In this document: positions 11,794 through 21,700 of the stretch, piece after piece
Numbering within the stretch: the stretch's first letter is position 1
How the letters are laid out: each line of letters opens with the position of its first letter
Source of the DNA: Perkinsus olseni
Lineage: Eukaryota > Perkinsozoa > Perkinsida > Perkinsidae
Assembly: GCA_013115135.1 (NCBI GenBank)
Contig: JABANP010000068.1
Span: forward strand, 1-64,000
Length of the DNA stretch: 64,000 nt
Reading direction: 5' to 3'
The notes under the pieces: model-generated
Told to the model about the DNA's origin: nothing
Databases searched by the model: none
What the model saw: the letters and a program-made list of their open reading frames with translations, nothing else
Translations under genes and position numbers: made by a program

Positions 11794-12520
11794 ATGCCGT
11801 TCGCGCTGCGAATGGTTGTAGGCATTGCAGCTGGCGCTATGGGGATGAATGGGTGAGGCCTTCTTGTCTGTGGGTGTACTGGCATCTGCTGCCCTCAGGA
11901 TAACCCTCCTGTTCTCGGAGGGGCATGGTTATACGACTCACGTTTTAGGAGTCTACATGACCGCTATGTCGGTCATCATCACGACCGCTGAGTTCCTGCC
12001 TTTTGCAGTGGACACGCTGGTCCCGGTAAGCCTTGACAGCCCTAGTGCCGGCCTTTTGTTGGAAGATAGCGGACCGCTGCTCGTAGCTCTCCAGTGACGG
12101 TCCAGATTAGCGACGTCTCTCGTGTCACGATGGCGGTTTCCCGCTCAGTGGATGCCGTTCCTGAGGCACTACGGTTCGCGTGCGGTGGTCTACTTGCTGG
12201 CAGCATTCCTGTGCATGGGGGAGGAGATGGGCCTAACAGGTACCCCTTCCCGCACTCGCTCGTTTCGGTGAAACACTCTTCCCCCCGGGAAGTTCCCGGG
12301 GGGGGGGTGCTTGAGCGCTATCCGCGGGTTAATTATTGGTGAGTTCTTCACAGGTAGATGTGCCGGAGTCCTGATGTTCATCGGCTCAGCGGCTTCATTT
12401 GCCTTCCATCGGTTCTATCCTGGGGCCCTGGACCACGCCCTTCGGCCGGGCAACAGGGTTGCAGTAGTAGAGGATGATAGTGTGGCTATGGGCTTGATAG
12501 GAGAGAACCCATGCGCCTGA
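11794..12520 (+). CDS. Small multi-pass membrane protein, COPI-associated/TVP15-like
   Basis: From ATG 11794 the exons give four hydrophobic segments: FALRMVVGIAAGAMGMNG, then after a 46-nt intron THVLGVYMTAMSVIITTAEF, then WMPFLRHYGSRAVVYLLAAF, then SAIRGLIIGEFFTGRCAGV with LMFIGSAASFAF, and a short polar tail ending at 12520. The order (an acidic residue after TM2, a FL..YGSRAVVYLL helix, a last TM pair) resembles COPI-associated/TVP15-type Golgi membrane proteins, and the length suits. The match is by eye and moderate. The third intron carries a strong GC hairpin (12281-12303). Confidence 0.45.
12281..12303. repeat. Perfect inverted repeat inside an intron
   Basis: CCCCCCGGGAA, a single G, then TTCCCGGGGGG: 11-base arms with one spacer base, followed by further G residues. 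It lies in the intron between the third and fourth membrane segments of the COPI-associated-like gene and would form a very stable stem in the pre-mRNA. Confidence 0.9.
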
Positions 12521-12919
12521 GGGGGCAATGTATTTATCGATTTTTTGTAACGATTCACTCTGATCGGGTTTGTTGTTGAGTTGAGCGTGCCGCCCTGGTC
12601 TGACCAGCCTGTGCGTCTGTCCTACGTAGCGGCTAGTGGGGTACGTATTTTCCTCACCATGTTGCACTATTAGTGGACCGCCCTGGGCTACTGTTGTCTT
12701 AGTGATAGTGAAGGCTTCACCCGCCCGAGTGTGATGAAGTCGCCTTGGACACTTTTCGCGCATGGTGCATGACGACGTCTCGATTACTCTACGGCAGTGT
12801 AGCTGAGCTAGGTAGTAATGATTTGAATTCAGCGTGACTCTTGTCCGTACGTCGGAAGCTTCTGTCTGGTAGTCTTATCACAGCTCTTCCATATAGACTA
12901 TCGTGTACCCTCATTATAA

Positions 12920-13837
12920 ATGACTGGCTCCCCCGGCAGGAAACCGAGAGCTATGGCTGGCCGCTACCCAAGGTAAGGCGAAGATGGGTCGGCTGGCGTT
13001 ACTCGTGTCTTGAAGGTTTGAGCTTCGCGATGACCATAAGGCGGAGCTGAAGGAGGCCTTTCGATGTCTTTGATAACGATGGTACTGGCACGATTGATGT
13101 CAGGGACCTGCGCGTGGGAGGAAGTTTGCTGTGTCAGCTGCGTTGGCAGTGATGATTTCAGGTTGCCTTGCGAGCCTTGGGGTTCGAACCTGAGAAGGAC
13201 GAGCTGAAGCGTCTGGTTGGTGGGGCTTGGGGAGTCGCTGAGGGGCTGAGGCAGAAGCTCACTGCCCTTTAGGGAAGCACACGAGGCATCCGGTGCCGAG
13301 GCCCGCTACTGTGGGCGAAGAGTCGACGACTGGTGATAAGGAGCCTGAGAAGCCTCAATCCCGGCACCAACAGCAGAGGGATCCCTCGGCGCAGGCGACC
13401 CCGCAAGATGCTGAGGAGAGTAAGCCTCAGGAGGGGGAAGGGGAGGAGGCGACCGTGCCGGAGCCTACCAGTAAGTCCAGCTCCGATTTGGTGGACGAGT
13501 GGTATGTTTATTGCCGAGGCACACTGGACTTCCATGAGTTCCTCGAGATTATGTTGGAGAAAATGACCGAGAAGGATTCCAAAGATGAGGTGGAGAAGGC
13601 CTATGAGATGTTCCGAGGAGAGTCTGGGAAGGTGTCCTATGATGACCTCAAGGCGGTGGCGGAGGAGCTTGGTAGGATCTGCCGCGGGTGGGCTAGGGAT
13701 CGGGTGGCTTAGGTGACCGCATAGCGGAGGAGGAGCTGCGGGAGATGGTGACAGAGGCGGATCTGGATGGAGATGGGCTGATCAGCGAGGAGGAGTTCAT
13801 CAGAATCATTCTCAAACCCGGTAGTGGACCATTATGA
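12920..13837 (+). CDS. Centrin-like EF-hand protein with a long acidic insert
   Basis: Calcium-binding protein of the centrin/caltractin type, which acts at basal bodies. ATG 12920 opens a basic N-terminus (MTGSPGRKPRAMAGR), as in centrins. EF1 reads ELKEAF[D]VFDNDGTGTID with a canonical loop. EF2 starts LRALGFEPEKDELKRLV, is interrupted by about 70 residues rich in Q, P, E and S (about 13265-13500), and resumes at RGTLDFHEFLEIM. EF3 (AYEMFRGESGKVSYDDL) has lost the usual acidic loop start. EF4 (DLDGDGLISEEEFIRIILK) is canonical. So two calcium sites, 1 and 4, look usable. Four exons joined by GT-AG introns. A one-base excess at about 13059-13061 breaks the frame between EAF and DVF and is probably a sequence error. 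The C-terminus is KPGSGPL. Confidence 0.85.
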
Positions 13838-13999
13838 GCATGAAGGGGCACTGAAGTGTTGGCAACGACCCTTTGGTTGCGTTAATAATGTTATACCAAT
13901 CGGCAAGGGGAGTAGCTAGTCGAAGCTTCGTGGTTTCCGCTGGTTCGCGGGTCTCGGAAGACGAGAGGGAAGGCGGGGTCAGCCTTTTCGGAATTTCCA

Positions 14000-14556
14000 A
14001 TGACAAATGCGGCAGTCAGGCAGTGGTTGGCGTCCGATGGGGACGATGAGGAGGAGGAGCAGGGCACCGAATTGGTGACTATCGAGGGCATCATCGACCG
14101 GGCCGCCAGAGGGTAGCTTCGGGAAAACAGCAGGCGCATGGGTACCCCTCATGCGCAGGCTGAGGCGTTGGTACGAGGAGGATGAGGGAGGGAAGGTCAG
14201 GGCCTCACTCGAAGGGATCTGGACGACTTCCTTGAATTACATAAAGCGCCAAATTGTGCTAGGCAAGATGATTGCTCTACCAACATTAGGTGCTGTGGGG
14301 GAGGGGTCAGGCGTTCGGGCCAGGGGAGATGTCAGGCACCCTCTTCACGAGGGAGGGAGTCCCCTGCATCGCCTTCGCTGAGCAGCTCATCCTCGACTAT
14401 GGTCTCACTTACCAGCCGGGAGAGAGCTACTGTCTCGGACTGGTAGTGAGAGGGGCTGTCAGGGTCGTACGAGAGAAATGGGGAAAGCCCGGTGATGACA
14501 AAAGGCATTCCAATAGACCCAGTATTGTACCGGTTGCCCGGGCAGCTGTGGTATGA
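14000..14556 (+). CDS. CCDC81-type HU-domain protein
   Basis: From ATG 14000 an acidic start (LASDGDDEEEEQG) is spliced over a 46-nt intron to WYEEDEGGKVRASLEGIWTT, then SLNYIKRQIVLGKMIALPTL. A neighbouring frame continues GPGEMSGTLFTREGVPCIAF and AEQLILDYGLTYQPG. An aromatic start, a long helix, GK.(I/V).(I/L)P.LG and a later P.(I/F).(F/L)...(L/F)...YGL match the HU-CCDC81 domain, found in eukaryotic centrosomal or ciliary proteins. The two frames join if one G of the GGGGG run at about 14296-14301 is extra. The real 3' end may lie in a further exon. Confidence 0.6.
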
Positions 14557-14585
14557 TGCAAAATAAAATCTTTAGTAAACTGATG
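14548..14585. repeat. Dispersed direct repeat, copy 1
   Basis: Shares gtggtatgat, then aaaatctttagtaa and ctga with copy 2, about 110 bp downstream. It lies across the 3' end of the HU-domain gene and contains AATAAA, so it may be part of a 3' processing region. Confidence 0.75.
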
Positions 14586-14657
14586 GGTTGAGCATGCCGG
14601 TCTGTGATGATATAAGGAGTGAGGGCCTTATCTGTACCCGATCTGCTGTCCAGAGCC

Positions 14658-14692
14658 GTGGTATGATTAATGAAAATCTTTAGTAATCTGAG
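14658..14692. repeat. Dispersed direct repeat, copy 2
   Basis: Second copy of the element at 14548, with the same gtggtatgat...aaaatctttagtaa..ctga order and a slightly different middle. It sits between the HU-domain gene and the start of the dynein gene region. Confidence 0.75.
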
Positions 14693-14699
14693 ACGAGCG

Positions 14700-15799
14700 C
14701 CGTAGGGAAGGCCATTGAGCGGCTATACGCCCGCGCCTAGTGTTGAACAGATTACTTTCTGTATTAGGTTGGCCCAGCGACCCGTATAGCGTTCGGTGTT
14801 GTGGCGGAGCTCAGCGGTCGAAAGGGTTGGGATACCGTGACAGCGGCCATGGCGGAAGAGGGGTTGAAGCGTGAGCTACTATGCTATGGCCGATGGGAGT
14901 CCACTGCCTTCTTTGCAGCGCGGTCGGGCAGGTATATTCCGCGAAGCAGCTGAAGCGATGTCGATGTACCGTACTGATGTGACTTTGGTGATGGAGAGTA
15001 TTGGCACAGTAGTCTGCCGGAATAAGGTCGTTGGGTGGGACATGCGGGGGAGGGCTGCTCTGGATGAGCAGGCCAGCTGGTAGGTTCCAACCTTTCGTTG
15101 AGTATGGCGCGGAGAGTGCTCGGGGAGGTAGGGGGCCCGTCGGGTTTTATTGGCGATGTGGTGGCTCCCTAGGTTCTGCGTTGAGGTCTCCGATTACACT
15201 AAAGGGCCTGGAACGTTATCACCGGGCTAGACAGAGGTCTGCACGGGGTCTGGAATTGGAAGATGGAAAGGTGGGGAGTCTGCGGCTTGATGGAGCCGCT
15301 CGTCACTTCCACGTGATTGTAGGGAATCGCCTCCCATGGTGGAGCTGGTGGATTGTATTCCGGTGTGATATCACCAAGTAGTGGCAAGGTACGAAAGGTA
15401 TGGTATGAGCATGCGTACGGTCGTAGGTAAAGCAGTGATTCCAGCGCTTGACCTGCGTAGGAGCTTCCGGGCTCGAAGATATACCAACCCGCAAGGCGCG
15501 TCGACTCAGAGGAGTCATCGCACAGAGTAGGGTGGGATGCTGTCAGCGGGAGGATCGTTTGAGTTGGTATCAGGTTCTCGGACATAGTTGACTTGTCGTC
15601 TCGGACACCGGGTGCTCCATCGACGCAAGTTGAAGGCCACAGCATGGACTCCTCTATTGTCGCTAGAATTGGCAGCAACTACACCCCTTTATCGAGGCGC
15701 ATGTAGGAGGAGGGCAGGGCGAGACTGACAGTACTTCACAGCATAGGGTCGCGAGGCCGGCCCGATCCGGTGAAGGCCTGGCTTGGATCCCTGGGGCGG
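14700..15799 (+). other. Undetermined coding stretch upstream of the dynein gene
   Basis: Open pieces such as VVAELSGRKGWDTVTAAMAE with GLKRELLCYGRWESTAFFAA (about 14795-14925) and the ORF 15031-15381 alternate with possible introns. They could be the extreme N-terminal exons of the dynein heavy chain or a separate small gene. I could not connect them with confidence. Confidence 0.25.
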
Positions 15800-18700
15800 C
15801 ATCTATGCTGGGGCAAAGGTTCATGCCGCTGGACGCGCCGTCTATGGATTCCGGTGGAGAGGGGCGGCTGGCTCGTCAGAGACGACCGTTGGTGAGTGTC
15901 TGGGGGCACCCATGACAGGTAATACGCAGGCAGGTATTCAGCAGCCGAAAGCTGTGGAGGGCAATGAAGGACCTTGGGCACAGTGAGGAGAGCCTGCTGG
16001 AAAACTTCAATAGGTAGTACGGCTCCTAGGCTCCTAGTGGGAGCCTTCTGCTCAGGTATGATAGCTATATTCACTCTGCTGCCCTCGAGGCCTGTATCTC
16101 GCCTGTGGACGCTGGGCTGCTCGGTCGTATTGACTTGAAGATTTGTAACGGCTCTTGGTACGGGTTGGTGGGTGAGCATGAGCGAGAGAGCGTCAATAGC
16201 GCCCTCGGAGAGGTGCTGAGGGGGCATGGGAGTGTTGGTATCTATGCTGGTGTGCAGTTGCGGGCCGACGTCATGGCGCAGTACGAAGAGGCTGTGCGTC
16301 GGGCCATAGTGGATTACCTCCTTATGGACCTGCGTATGAGGGAGAGGTGTAGGGTCAGCTTCGTTCCTGTGGTGAGTGGAGATGCTGTCCATGGCGAGCT
16401 CGATAATCGTGCACCCCTCAGGTACGCCCTGCTTGGGGAACGAAGACATACTATGGGGTTGAGGGCACGGTTGGAGGACCGCCTGCTGAGTGGGAAGTGT
16501 CTGTTGCTGGGGGCGTAGGGCAGGCCTGCTGTGATGGTGGGGGACGAGGTCTTCGGCTCAGGTTAGACTCTATGCAAAGCCCTCTGCGCAGTCTTCACGT
16601 TCCCTTCGCCGCCCTGCTGAGCCTCCAAAGGCTGTGGGCCGAGTCTTATGCTGCGGTGACTCTCAGTGATTTAGCAGGTGATGATGAGACCAGGCGATCG
16701 TAGAGTATCGTTTTTGATCGCAGGAAAGGAGCCGCTCCGTGTGGAGACATTCTTGGACTATCAGAGTTCGAGGCGGGACGAGGGTCGCCGAGTACTGGAG
16801 GACGCATGGATGAGCGCAGTGATTGACATCATATCACACGACCGGGCGCTGATGGAATTACTCGAAGGATCGAACGACGAAACGAAGAGGAGGAAGCTGG
16901 GGGTGCTCACGGCCGTACTATCGTCTCACGTTAGACGGTAAGCTCCCTTCGTCTCGGTGCATGGGGATAGGATGGCTCCACTCAGGTTGGTGGAGGCATC
17001 AGCTGAGGAGTATATCAAATACGTGATGCAACATACCTCGCCACTGTGCAATGGAGTGCCGGTGGTGACGCCCGAACGCGCGGCCTGGGAGCTGCATGCG
17101 CGCCAAAGGGACCTCTGTGGCACCGTGGGGTAATAGGGCGCCATTGTCTTCAATCGCAGAGGGTCTCTCGTGCAGAGGGCCGCTGCCGATTCCACGGGCA
17201 TTCCTGGAGTTGAGGCTGATCGCGGAGGGCAGCGCCATCGCTTTCACAACAGAGCTTGACAAAGTGCCGAGAAGGCTGGCGAAGGTGCTCTCTAGTATGG
17301 TCTCCGCTGTGAGGGGCTTGCAGAGGCCTGATGGGAAGCTGCCAATAAAACCGAAGGAGTCCTCAGAGGCGGACTCGGAGGGCGAGAGTACCAACGACCA
17401 GAGCGAAGGTGGGGTCGAGGGACACCGTGCAGTGCGTGACGGCCGATAGAATGAGTAGATGCGCCGATGGTCGAGGAAGTCGGCGAGTTGTGGTATGTTG
17501 ACGAGGAGGAGCCACTAATCATTAAGGGCATGAGAGCCGATCGAAGAGTCCGTGACAGTGTGCGCTGAGAATGCCGAGGGTATCGCGAGGCTTTATGAAG
17601 GGTGAGTGAGCAGAAGGCAGCATTGGTAACGCGCTTCGACCTAAGATACGTTGATCTTCTGACGGAAGAGGACCGGGCTCCTGAGTTCATGGCGAGGGTT
17701 TTGGACACCAATGATCGCGGAGCTTTCGCGAGGAAGGTGGAGTCTGGGGTGAAAGTCTGTCCCTGGTAAGCTTTGCGTTAGATACGGGACCTGACCAGTC
17801 TCGAGGCATCCTTGCTCGACCACTGCCCATCCGTCTTGGACCTTCAGCTCTTCCGTATAGACTCGAGGAGGTTGCATGATTCCTTGGTAGCTGCGGCACG
17901 AGCCGGGAAGGAGGCTATGAGGGAGGCAGTAGTAGAGAGGAACAAGGAGCGCTGCATTCATGTACTTAAGAGGCTGGAGGAGTTGGCGGTGAAGTTGAGG
18001 AAGCCGGCCAGTACCGAGGCTCAGCTTGCTGCATTAGAGCGTACGTTGGTAGGGCTGAAGGAGGAGGGGTTGGAGGCTATGTTTGAGGAATTCCAAGAGT
18101 GCCTGAGATGGCAAGATGCACTCTTCGACCTGGACCTAATTGTGGGCCCCGAGGAGCTGTCGTTGGTGTATGAGACTGCAGTCTGGCTCCGCAAGATCGA
18201 GCGGCTTTGCAGCGAGCGAGAGGATGGGCTTCTGAAGGAGCGCGAGACCTTGGAGGAGAAGTTCAGCGCAACGAGGAGGAAATTCGAGGCTCAGTTGGAG
18301 GGAGTGTGTAATGCCGTTGACCGAGTTAAGGAGCTTGGTACTCCTGCGATTGGCGGAGGAGAATCTCGGGCGTGTTGCCGCGGCTAGGGAGAAAGTAGAT
18401 GGGGCTGTGCAGGAGGCTGCTAGAGTGAATGAAAAGGAAGTGGATCTTGGGTTGCCTGTGAGCCCTTTTGAAAAGCTAAAACAAGTGAGACTCTAGTACA
18501 GCGGCATTGGTCCCTCCTATGTGGGCAATTTGGCAGGCGGTGGCTGGGCTGGAGGCGTGCGAGAAGCTGTGGGGGTTGGCATTTGAGTTCAACAGGGATC
18601 ATCAACAGTGGACCCGAGGGCCACTGTTTTACCAAGAGCCGAAGCTCATCGACGAGGCTTCATCGCGGATGCTCAACTTGGCCAGCCAACTTGAAGAGCT

Positions 18701-21700
18701 CTTCGCTGAGGATACCCCTCCCCGTGGGGTCGTTGCAGCGATGAAGTCGCAGCTGCAGGAGTTCAGGGAGAGCTTGCCTCTGATTCGGGTTGGGGTCCAT
18801 CTCGAAGGTACCCCTATCCAGGTCAGTGGTCTCAGGTCCTCTGCTGGAAAGGACTTGTCGCGAGGCACTGGGAGGAGATATCGGACGTCGTGGGCTTCCA
18901 CATGGAACCAGACCCGACATTTACCTTATGTAGGATACTCGATATGGATGTGGGGAAGCATGTGAGAGGATAAGGCTAGCCGCTAGCCTTTATAGATCGA
19001 TATTTGTGGACTATCGGTTCAGGTGTCTGCTCTCATGGCCATCGGTGAACGTGCTGCTGTAGAGTCGAGAATAGCGGAAGCGCTGAAGGAGTTGAAAGGA
19101 CTAGCTGCTGAGCTCACTCTGAAGGCGACCAGATTCGGCTGGACTTCTCTCTTTGTGAGTTCTGATTTCGGCTGTAGTCTTCAAGTCGTCTGCTCTGTCC
19201 GGGCGAAGTATGTCCTGAGTCGTTCATTCCAAGGTCTTGTCTCCGGACTCCGTCCGAGCTGTGAGAGGTGCCTTAGCGGACCACCTACTGCGGCTGGACG
19301 GCGAAATAGTGAAGGTGGCTGGGGCTACTGAGGTCCCCGGGCTTTCGGAACTAAGAGGTCGTCGTGAGCGGACCCTGGCAGCGGGTGTTATCATTGATAT
19401 GTGGGAGGAGACCGAGAGGGAGTGGAAGGCGCTGCGCTATGTCCTGGACGGCAAAGGACCTGATGCTGGGCTTCCTGGGTTCGAGGAGGAGCGCTTCCAG
19501 TGTTTCGATGAGGTAAGAAGCTAATGAGGTGGAGCATTGTGCGGACCCTCTTGGGAGTGTTCTGTGAAGCTTACAGATCACCAGATTCGGGTTTGAGTGA
19601 ACTGTGAAGTATGGGTCTTTCAGCAGTTGAGCACTCGCGTAGAAATTGCTTTCTGATTCGCTGTTGCATGCTACGCCAAATACGGGGATACTCGCGGTAG
19701 TGTGGACTATGGGTAGGTAGATGAGCGTTGGAGAGAGCTGATGATGAGAGTCCACGACTCACCTCTGACGGTAGAGGATCTACTGAAGAGCGGCGACACT
19801 GTTGCTGATGAGCTCAGGAATGTATCTAGGAAGCTCGAGTTGGTAGGGCTCGGAGTGTTCTCCGTGTGTGGATGTGTGTTTGGCAGTTGTCTCCAGCATT
19901 TGGAGGAGTACATGGAGGCCAAGCGTCATCAGTGCCCACGCCTGTTCTTCCTATATGGGGACTCCGAAATGCTCGGCTGGCTGGGTAGTCGATCGGAGGA
20001 CCCCACTATGGGTCAGCATGCTTGGAAGCTCTTCGGTGGAGCTGAGCGCCTCTGGGTTGACGAGGGTCGGGTACGCGGCATGGAAGCGGCAGGAGGATCT
20101 AAGTTGGAGTTCGAGGAGCGTGTGGAAGATACTGGGGATGTGGCCGATTTCGTAGGATGCTTGCAGAACGCTATGCAGTCTTCGCTACGCTCGGCGGTAC
20201 TGCGGGTTTGCCGAGGGAAGGCTGTTGCCCAACTCGGTGAGGATATCCCCGGAGAACCTCTTCAAGTCGTGGAGTGCTCGAGTGAGATCAATTGGGCAGC
20301 ACACATCGAAGGGCTATTGCGGGCTGAGGAGCTGGGAGGTCTGAAGGGATTACTGTGGACGGCTGGCTGAGGCCCTCGACACTGTAGTGGCTTCGATCCG
20401 GAACGGCACTGCATCCGCGCCAGGGCTGCAGAGGCGCCTGGAGTCGCTAGCCATGATGACCGTGCATCATCATGATGTTGCTGAGAGACTGTGTAGTGCA
20501 GGAGAGGGGCGGGTCTTCTTCTGGCAGTCGCAACTGAAGTACAGCATTGATGAGCAAGGCAAGGTGTGGGTGGAGACACTGGGGTTCAGGCAGCTGTACT
20601 GTTATGAGTACTTCGGAGAACGCGGGAGGATGGTCATGACGCCGACAACACTTAGAGGGTATCACAACATGTTTCTCTCGCTGCGATCTATTCATGGGAC
20701 CATGCTGGGTGGCGGGTCGGGGTCAGGGAAGGGCGCTTTGGTGAGGGGCCTCTCTCGAGCATTAGGGCGGCCATTGTTGGAGCTTGTCTGTAGTGAGCAG
20801 ATGAGTTTCAGCCTCATCGAAAGGGTCCTCAAGGGTATGGCGGGTGGTGGCGCCCTTTGCCTGGTGAGAGATGCAGATAAACTCACTGGGGAGGTAGGCG
20901 GGTCGAAGGCTCTGAGAGAAATGATCGGATCTCTCGCAGGTACTGTCAGGGCTGTTCGACACGCTGCATAGGATATGCTCAGCGGTGAGCTGCGGCGAGT
21001 CCGAGCTGATCAGCAGTGGAAGGAGCCTCCCTCTGATGACAACTTTCGGCTACTTTCTGACAGTGAGTGACCAGCGCAGCTTCGCTCAGTGGCGGAGAAG
21101 ACGTGCCACCTTCTACGACCGTTGTCGAGGGTAGAGCCTGATATGCAGACCGTAGCGGAAATAGGGTTGAGAATGGCTGGTTACTCGCGGCCATGGGAAC
21201 TGAGCAGGAGGCTATCGATAGTACTGCGTGCCACTGAGCACTTGATGGGCTCAGCCGGGGAAGGGAGCTGCTGTGTGGCTCTCCTGAAGAGGATATTGGA
21301 GAGGCTCCCATCGCAGGAAAAAGCTTCCATGGGATTGCAGGGAGAGGTAGTCCGCGCTCTGGAGGATGTCCTGGTGCCGAGGTTGCGTAATGCTGGTGAC
21401 GCTGAGCTTGTGAAGAGCCTCGCCAGGGAGCTCCTCGCTGGCAGCCCGGTTGAGTGCTCCGCAGTAGTGGCCGAACCGGACGTCTCACAGCATAGCTTTA
21501 ATTCTAAGGCGGTGGAGCTCTCGGATATGTTGGCGAACGGTAGGGGGGCCCTCGTAACGGGTCCGCCATGTAGCGGCAAGAGTACGATGATCGCTGCCGC
21601 AGCTGCTGCTTCGAGTGGCCTATCCTCCAGTGCTGTCTTCACGGTCTGTGCCGGGGCCTACTGTGCTCAGGAGATTCTTGGTAGCTCCGTCTGGGGCAGT

